Source of the DNA: an uncultured Fusobacterium sp.
Lineage (GTDB): Bacteria > Fusobacteriota > Fusobacteriia > Fusobacteriales > Fusobacteriaceae
DNA: 9,077 nucleotides
Direction of reading: 5' to 3'
NCBI GenBank assembly: GCA_900542625.1
Contig: UQOH01000079.1
Coordinates: 1-9,077 of the forward strand
In this document: positions 5,366-9,077 of the stretch, piece by piece
Layout: the number at the start of each line of letters is the position of its first letter
How positions within the stretch are numbered: position 1 is the first letter of the stretch
Position numbers and translations under genes: made by a program
Notes under the pieces: generated by a model
What the model saw: only the letters and a program-made list of their open reading frames with translations
The model's database searches: none
What the model was told of the DNA's origin: nothing

Positions 5366-5827
5366 TTACATCCCCTTTAAAAGATTACACATTTCAATAG
5401 CGCCGTTTGCAACATCAAAACCTTTGTTTCCTGCTTTTGTTCCTGCTCTTTCAATAGCTTCTTCAATGTTGTTTGTTGTAAGAACACCAAACATTACAGG
5501 TATTCCTGTTTCAAGTCCTATGTGTGCAACTCCTTTAGAAACTTCTGCACATACATAATCAAAGTGAGGAGTAGCTCCTTTTATAACAGCACCTAGAGCT
5601 ATTACAGCATCATAGTTTCCAGATTCTGCCATTTTCTTAACTGCTAAAGGAATTTCAAATGCTCCAGGAACCCAAGCAAGAGCTATATCATCATCTGCAA
5701 CTTCATGTCTTTTTAAAGCGTCTAATGCTCCTCCGATAAGTTTAGATGTAATGAACTCATTAAATCTTCCTGCAACTATTCCTACTCTTAATCCTTTACC
5801 GCTAAAATTTCCTTCTAATACTCTCAT
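5366..5827 (-). CDS. ribH: 6,7-dimethyl-8-ribityllumazine synthase
   Basis: Lumazine synthase joins the pyrimidine from RibD with dihydroxybutanone phosphate from RibBA. All hallmarks are present in the normal 153 residues: RFNEFIT at 21-27, PGAFEIP at 54-60, GAVIKGATPHFDYV at 80-93 with the catalytic histidine H88, and the phosphate-binding region near R127-G130 (RAGTKAGNKG). The family forms 60-mer capsids or pentamers; the sequence alone does not tell which. It starts at ATG with AGGAGG 5 nt upstream, 31 nt after the riboswitch terminator. It is the first gene here, whereas the Bacillus subtilis operon has ribH last. Confidence 0.97.
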   Translation of the reverse strand: MRVLEGNFSGKGLRVGIVAGRFNEFITSKLIGGALDALKRHEVADDDIALAWVPGAFEIPLAVKKMAESGNYDAVIALGAVIKGATPHFDYVCAEVSKGVAHIGLETGIPVMFGVLTTNNIEEAIERAGTKAGNKGFDVANGAIEMCNLLKGM

Positions 5828-5857
5828 TTTTTCCTCCTATTTTTTACCACAGGACAT

Positions 5858-5884
5858 AAAAAAACCCGAAGATTTTTCTTCGGG
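5858..5884 (-). terminator. Riboswitch-controlled intrinsic terminator before ribH
   Basis: CCCGAAG (5884-5878) pairs over 7 bp with CUUCGGG (5871-5865) around a 6-nt loop, followed by seven U (5864-5858). Its 5' arm with the adjoining G (GCCCGAAG, 5885-5878) is complementary to CUUCAGGGC (6103-6095) in the first strand of the FMN aptamer, with one bulged A. Ligand binding should free this arm and stop transcription before ribH. Confidence 0.92.
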
Positions 5885-5984
5885 CTTAATAAATTTAAGG
5901 TATGTTTCTCATATACTTTTTGCATAGAGTGCCTCAAAAAAGAAATTACACACTATAAAAAATAATTTATATATATGATAATGC

Positions 5985-6105
5985 AATCCTTCTTCCATCC
6001 AGACTATACTGTCGGTATCGGAATTTCACCGATTCAAAGTTAAAAAACTTTCGTGGACTGTAACCACCGGTCGGGAATTGTTATTACTCACCCTGCCCTG
6101 AAGAT
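5985..6105 (-). promoter_or_regulatory. FMN riboswitch (RFN element)
   Basis: Read on the minus strand, the conserved RFN blocks occur in order. CUUCAGGGCAGGGUGAG (about 6103-6087) comes first. Then come UUCCCGACCGGUGGU, AGUCCACGAAAG, a variable AAAGUU/AACUUU stem, GAAUCGGUGAAAUUCCGAUACCGACAGU and GUCUGGAUGGAAGAAG (ends about 5990). This is the FMN-binding aptamer found ahead of riboflavin genes. It lies 160 nt upstream of ribH in a leader of about 300 nt that ends in an intrinsic terminator, so control is by transcription attenuation: high FMN, operon off. Confidence 0.97.
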
Positions 6106-6131
6106 TTACGTTTTATTTTTTCTATAATTCA

Positions 6132-6159
6132 ATTATACCTTATTCTTTTCATTTGTCAA
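6132..6159 (-). promoter_or_regulatory. Promoter of the riboflavin operon
   Basis: TTGACA (6159-6154), 16-nt spacer and TATAAT (6137-6132) match the housekeeping consensus fully. Transcription should start near 6125, about 20 nt before the aptamer. The TGA stop codon of the MATE gene (6158-6156) lies inside the -35 box. Confidence 0.85.
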
Positions 6160-7517
6160 CTATTTATTTTTTGAGCCTGAGGGCTGCTGCTGTTTATTCT
6201 TTTCATTCCAATGGTCATCAGAATAAGAGCAGAGAAAATTAATGTTAACATTTCGTTGACAGGGGCAGAAAGCCATATTCCTTTTGCCTGAAAAATAACA
6301 GGAAACACATAAAGAAGAGTGTTGATAAAAATAATTCCTCTCAGTGTACTTAATACAGCAGATATCAGAGCATCTTCAATAGCTGTAAAATATGCACTTA
6401 TTATGATATTGATTCCCATAAGTATGTATGTAAAACTGTAAATATTAACAGCATCTTTTGTCAAAGCAAAAAGTTTTTCATCATTTTTTACAAACATAGA
6501 TATAATATCATTTGCAAAGAAATTTACTGTAAGATAAAAGAATATTCCAAGAAGTGAAACTACCATAAGTCCTATTTTTAAAATTTTCTTAATTCTTTTA
6601 TATTTTTCCGCACCATAATTATAACTTATAACAGGCTGAAGTCCTTGTGAAAATCCTATCATTGTCATTGTAACAAGTGTTGAAATATAACCGATTATTC
6701 CGAAAGCAGATACTCCTTTTTCACCAATCATCTGCATAATATGGATATTGAAAGCCATGATAACAATACCTGTTGCAATCTCTGTTAAAAATTCTGATGA
6801 ACCGTTAAAACATAAAGCACCAATAGCTTTAAAATCAAATTTTGTGAAATTGAATTTTAATTTTTTAGCTTTGAAAATCAGATAAAACCAAAGAGATGCA
6901 GCTGTTCCAAACTGTGCCATTCCTGTTGCAAGAGCCGCTCCTGCAATTCCCCAGTGGAAATGGACTATAAAAATATAATCCAAAACAATATTTATAACAG
7001 CACCTGCAAAGTTGCAGAGCATAGAATATGCAGGATTTCCCTCTATTCTTATAAAAATTTCAAAACCGTAAGCTAAAAGATAGAATAGAGTAAAAAATGA
7101 TATGATAAAAAGATAGGTTGCAGCATTATCTGCTATAACATCATTTGCTCCTAAAATTCTTACCATATGTTTTGGGAAAAATACTCCCAAAGCTCCTAAA
7201 GCTCCTCCAAGAACCATAAAAAATTCTGTTGAAAGACTGTAAATTCTGTTAGCTTCTTTTAAATTTCCTTCTCCAAGACGTATTGCAATAATTGTTCCTC
7301 CGCCTACTGCTATCATTATTCCTAAAGCAAAAGAAATATTAACATAAGGCATTACAATATTTACAGAGGCTATTTCGTTTGCCCCTAAAAATTTTCCAAT
7401 AAAAATACCGTCAACTATTGTGTAAAGTGAATATATCCACATTGTGAAAATAGACGGAAGACCATATTTTAATATAATTTTCGTGAGGCTGTCTTTTCCT
7501 AAATCTAATTTTGCCAT
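6156..7517 (-). CDS. MATE-family multidrug exporter
   Basis: This integral membrane protein belongs to the MATE (MatE/NorM/MepA-like) family, which exports mostly cationic drugs or metabolites using a Na+ or H+ gradient. Two similar halves are visible, each with about six hydrophobic segments. The first begins GLPSIFTMWIYSLYTIVDGIFIG, with the family-typical P and the VDGIFIGKFLGA loop; the second begins near FNGSSEFLTEIATGIVIM. The segment GFSQGLQPVISYNYGA is characteristic of MepA-like members. Length is 453 residues from the ATG at 7517. An ATG at 7526 is possible but only 2 nt from GGAG, whereas 7517 is 10 nt away. The gene is preceded by a short leader ORF and a stem hiding its SD, so expression is probably induced. 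No terminator separates it from the rib promoter. The substrate is unknown; adjacency to rib genes does not establish flavin export. Confidence 0.92.
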   Translation of the reverse strand: MAKLDLGKDSLTKIILKYGLPSIFTMWIYSLYTIVDGIFIGKFLGANEIASVNIVMPYVNISFALGIMIAVGGGTIIAIRLGEGNLKEANRIYSLSTEFFMVLGGALGALGVFFPKHMVRILGANDVIADNAATYLFIISFFTLFYLLAYGFEIFIRIEGNPAYSMLCNFAGAVINIVLDYIFIVHFHWGIAGAALATGMAQFGTAASLWFYLIFKAKKLKFNFTKFDFKAIGALCFNGSSEFLTEIATGIVIMAFNIHIMQMIGEKGVSAFGIIGYISTLVTMTMIGFSQGLQPVISYNYGAEKYKRIKKILKIGLMVVSLLGIFFYLTVNFFANDIISMFVKNDEKLFALTKDAVNIYSFTYILMGINIIISAYFTAIEDALISAVLSTLRGIIFINTLLYVFPVIFQAKGIWLSAPVNEMLTLIFSALILMTIGMKRINSSSPQAQKINS

Positions 7518-7518
7518 A

Positions 7519-7581
7519 TATATCATTCTCCTTTTTTTATAAAACTATAATTATCAAATTTAAATTTTTGAGAATGATATA
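7519..7581 (-). promoter_or_regulatory. SD-sequestering stem ahead of the MATE gene (putative translational attenuator)
   Basis: UAUAUCAUUCUC (7581-7570) and GAGAAUGAUAUA (7530-7519) form an exact 12-bp stem across a 39-nt AU-rich loop. The second arm contains GAG of the Shine-Dalgarno GGAG and the first ATG, and ends 2 nt before the ATG at 7517. The stem begins 2 nt after the leader-ORF stop codon, so a ribosome stalled near the leader end would cover or disturb the first arm. A competing pairing is also visible: CUCCUUUU in the leader ORF (7610-7603) matches the MATE SD AAAAGGAG (7535-7528) exactly. Its CUCCUU also matches the leader's own SD AAGGAG (7643-7638). Confidence 0.65.
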
Positions 7582-7583
7582 CT

Positions 7584-7628
7584 TTAAGTGTCTCTGTCTT
7601 TGAAAAGGAGTTTCCATAGTGATATCAT
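7584..7628 (-). CDS. 14-residue leader peptide upstream of the MATE gene
   Basis: ATG at 7628 has an ideal AAGGAGG site 8 nt upstream and opens a short frame, MISLWKLLFKDRDT, ending in TAA at 7586-7584. The SD is stronger than that of the MATE gene itself. Its position, between a promoter-like sequence and the SD-hiding stem, is that of the leader peptides of erm- and cat-type attenuators. Near its end it has K10-D11-R12, which fits the '+X+' pattern of macrolide-dependent ribosome arrest. Whether any drug stalls it is unknown. Confidence 0.6.
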   Translation of the reverse strand: MISLWKLLFKDRDT

Positions 7629-7651
7629 AATATCAACCTCCTTACAAAGAT

Positions 7652-7682
7652 ATTATAAACCTTAGAACTGTTCCAGAGTCAA
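7652..7682 (-). promoter_or_regulatory. Possible promoter of the leader/MATE transcript
   Basis: TATAAT (7657-7652) lies just before the leader SD, with TTGACT (7682-7677) 19 nt upstream inside the end of the SirC-like gene. The spacing is longer than ideal. The start would fall near 7645, leaving only a few bases before the leader SD, as in erm leaders. Confidence 0.45.
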
Positions 7683-8123
7683 TATTCTTTCTAAATTTTC
7701 TCTCATTTTTTTTGCTTTTTTAGGATCTCCTTTTCCTGAAATCCCGATTAAATAATCATCTGTTTCAACAATACTTCCGAAACGGCAGTTCATTTCAGCT
7801 TTAGAAGTAATATTATTTACAAGAATATTTTTTTTGCTGCATAATTTGTATATTTTTTTATTAAATTCAGGGTCATCAGTTGCAGCAATCACCATAAAAA
7901 CATTATCAAGAATTTTTTCAGAAAACTCCTGTATCATAATATGGACATCTTTCATGTTCTCAAATTTTTTTTCTTTGATTTCTTTTGTCAAAATATGAAT
8001 ATCAGCACCATATTTTAAAAGTGTTTCTGCTTTTCTGTATGCTATTTTGCCTGCTCCGATAATCAGTATTTTTTTATTTTTTATGTCTAGGAAGAGAGGA
8101 AAAAAAGAGTTGTTTTCTTGCAT
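7662..8123 (-). CDS. Short precorrin-2 dehydrogenase-like protein (SirC / CysG N-terminal family)
   Basis: The family oxidises precorrin-2 to sirohydrochlorin with NAD+ on the way to siroheme or cobalamin; some members also insert iron. The N-terminal Rossmann fold is clear: KKILIIGAGKIAYRKAETLL at 17-36 with the GAGxxAxRK dinucleotide motif. VIAATDDPEFNKKI at 78-91 contains the Asp pair where the family's catalytic aspartate lies. The segment NNITSKAEMNCRFGSIV leads into the start of the dimerisation domain (YLIGISGKGDP). At 153 residues it lacks most of the C-terminal helical part found in CysG or Met8p, so it belongs to the short variant. The ATG has AAGGAGG about 6 nt upstream. It appears to stand alone, with no other tetrapyrrole gene in the window. 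Confidence 0.85.
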   Translation of the reverse strand: MQENNSFFPLFLDIKNKKILIIGAGKIAYRKAETLLKYGADIHILTKEIKEKKFENMKDVHIMIQEFSEKILDNVFMVIAATDDPEFNKKIYKLCSKKNILVNNITSKAEMNCRFGSIVETDDYLIGISGKGDPKKAKKMRENLERILTLEQF

Positions 8124-8166
8124 GATGCCTCCTTATTAAACTTTTTTTAACTTATTTTACAACAAA

Positions 8167-8181
8167 AGCTAAAGTTTAGCT
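8167..8181. repeat. Palindrome in the sirC-like / YczE-like divergent region
   Basis: AGCTAAAGTTTAGCT is an exact palindrome with 7-nt arms around a central base. It lies between the divergent starts, about 44 nt upstream of the SirC-like ATG and 43 nt before the -35 box of the membrane protein gene. It could be an operator for either gene. No regulator gene is nearby. Confidence 0.3.
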
Positions 8182-8223
8182 ATAAGATTTTAATATAGGT
8201 TTAATTTAATAATAAAAAATAAA

Positions 8224-8252
8224 TTGACTTTAAAAAAACTAAGTTTTATAAT
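8224..8252 (+). promoter_or_regulatory. Promoter of the YczE-like membrane protein gene
   Basis: TTGACT (8224-8229), a 17-nt spacer and TATAAT (8247-8252) are almost consensus. Transcription should start near 8259, giving a leader of about 38 nt. Confidence 0.75.
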
Positions 8253-8296
8253 ACCCAAGAAAATAGAGCAAGGTTTTAATCAGGGTGGTGTTGCAT

Positions 8297-8968
8297 ATGG
8301 TAAAAGTTTTTAGAAAAAGCAGTGAGAAAGTATATTTTGCAGGGGAACTGGCTCTTGGAGGAGCTGTTCTTTTCTGCTCTTTTGGAGTAGATTTGATGAT
8401 AAAAAGCGGATTTGGAGTATCATCAATATCTTCTGTTCCTTATGTTTTCAGCAGGGCTTTTCATTCTCTCACTTTTGGAACATGGAATTATATATTTCAG
8501 ACATGTTTAGTGGCAGTTCTTATGTTTTTGAAAAGAAAATTTAGTCCGGGATATATTGTTTCTTTTGGAGTAGGAATTGTTTTTGGAAAAAGTCTTGATA
8601 TGTTTAATATAATTCTGGCGGATATTCCAGAGGGAATAGTTTTCAGATTGATATATTTTGTTGTGAGTTTTTTGTCTATTGCATTGGGGATTACCTTTGC
8701 AAATAACTGCGGACTTCCTATAACTCCAACAGATATTTTTCCAAGAGATTTGTCTTCAATTTTGAAAATGGAATACAAAGTTATAAAAACAAGATTTGAT
8801 TTGATGTGTTTGAGTCTTACAGTTGTTCTTTCTTTGATTTCTTTTCATAAAGTTATCGGAATAGGAATTGGGACTATTGTATGTGCATTTACAACAGGAA
8901 AAGCAGTAGCTGTTGTAAACAAGATAGTGTGCAGTAAATTTTACTTTAAACCAAAATTTTTTAAATAG
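8297..8968 (+). CDS. YczE-like (DUF6198-type) integral membrane protein
   Basis: The 223-residue protein has about six hydrophobic segments (roughly 13-33, 62-79, 86-106, 114-134, 167-184 and 188-208). Family-like motifs are SGFGVSSISSVPYVFS after the first helix, and NNCGLPITPTDIFPRDLS (137-154) followed by the K-x-RFDL segment and GIGIGTIVCAFTTGK. This places it with YczE/YitT-like membrane proteins of unknown biochemical function. I chose the ATG at 8297 over the GTG at 8285 because GGTGGTG (8284-8290) then serves as SD with a 6-nt gap, and the GTG would be part of that SD. It has its own promoter and no operon partner in the window. Confidence 0.8.
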   Translation: MVKVFRKSSEKVYFAGELALGGAVLFCSFGVDLMIKSGFGVSSISSVPYVFSRAFHSLTFGTWNYIFQTCLVAVLMFLKRKFSPGYIVSFGVGIVFGKSLDMFNIILADIPEGIVFRLIYFVVSFLSIALGITFANNCGLPITPTDIFPRDLSSILKMEYKVIKTRFDLMCLSLTVVLSLISFHKVIGIGIGTIVCAFTTGKAVAVVNKIVCSKFYFKPKFFK

Positions 8969-9022
8969 ATAAATATAAAATAAAATTATCTTCAAAAAAA
9001 TATCAGCAGATTTATATTGCTT

Positions 9023-9077
9023 ACAGAATGAAAATTTGAAACTCACTTCGTTCAGACAGTCAAATTTTCTGTATTCT
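9023..9077. repeat. Inverted repeat at the right edge
   Basis: GAAAATTTGA (9030-9039) and TCAAATTTTC (9060-9069) are exact inverted copies around a 20-nt less AT-rich centre, ACTCACTTCGTTCAGACAG. Flanks extend the dyad (AGAAT at 9025-9029 with ATTCT at 9073-9077, leaving TGT unpaired). It may be a dispersed hairpin element or part of a structure continuing outside the window. No T run follows within the window, so a terminator role is not supported. Confidence 0.45.

Noticed and set aside
4951..5558. Three plus-strand frames of 62-68 codons over ribD and ribH
   Set aside because: All are antisense to strongly conserved enzyme domains and show no motifs or proper start sites.
6123..6137. TATAATTGAATTATA dyad as a terminator of the MATE transcript
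   Set aside because: It is AT-only in its arms, has no U run on the minus strand and contains the rib -10 box.
6156..7517. MATE protein as a riboflavin exporter because of its position
   Set aside because: It lies upstream of the rib promoter and riboswitch and has its own leader control, so it is not a member of the FMN-controlled operon.
7519..7581. The 12-nt inverted repeat as a protein operator
   Set aside because: The arms are 39 nt apart, too far for a simple dimer site, and one arm coincides exactly with the SD region, which fits RNA folding better.
8497..9046. Two minus-strand frames of 93 and 96 codons overlapping the YczE-like gene
   Set aside because: The plus-strand gene has a near-consensus promoter, an SD and family motifs; the opposite frames have none.

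Overview
The window is AT-rich bacterial DNA with strong AGGAGG-type ribosome binding sites and dense, mostly minus-strand gene packing. The protein set (FMN-riboswitch riboflavin operon, MATE pump, short SirC-like protein, YczE-like membrane protein, Cas1/Cas2) fits a low-GC anaerobe. I lean to Fusobacteriota, with Clostridia-type Bacillota as the alternative; no rRNA or other decisive marker is present.

Layout: (1) 1-418, minus: the start-codon end of an unrecognised, helix-rich protein that runs off the left edge. (2) 502-2039, plus: a CRISPR adaptation module of cas1 followed by two different cas2 genes, closed by a strong hairpin at 2063-2091. No CRISPR array or effector gene is visible. 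This block looks even more AT-rich than the rest. (3) 2055-2354, minus: a region without long genes that reads as a compact type I toxin-antitoxin locus. It has a promoter and terminator for a ~65-nt RNA, then a second promoter, an SD-sequestering hairpin and a 27-30 residue membrane peptide. The short RNA has two stretches complementary to the start region of the peptide mRNA, and its loop is complementary to the loop of that mRNA's terminator. (4) 2372-6159, minus: a complete riboflavin operon ribH-ribD-ribE-ribBA behind a consensus promoter, an FMN riboswitch and an intrinsic terminator. (5) 6156-7682, minus: a MATE-family exporter preceded by a 14-codon leader ORF and a 12-bp stem that would hide its ribosome binding site, i.e. 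a likely translational attenuator. (6) 7662-8123, minus: a short precorrin-2 dehydrogenase-like protein. (7) 8224-8968, plus: a YczE-like membrane protein with its own near-consensus promoter. (8) 9023-9077: one inverted repeat at the right edge.

How it works together: ribBA, ribD, ribE and ribH supply every dedicated enzyme from GTP and ribulose 5-phosphate to riboflavin, apart from the general phosphatase step. FMN would shut the operon off by premature termination. The only good terminator downstream of ribBA is also the terminator of the candidate antitoxin RNA, so rib mRNA probably carries the antitoxin sequence at its 3' end. The two most interesting items are the tandem toxin-antitoxin locus and the leader-peptide attenuator of the MATE pump. 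Both rest on base-pairing read from the sequence and have not been tested.
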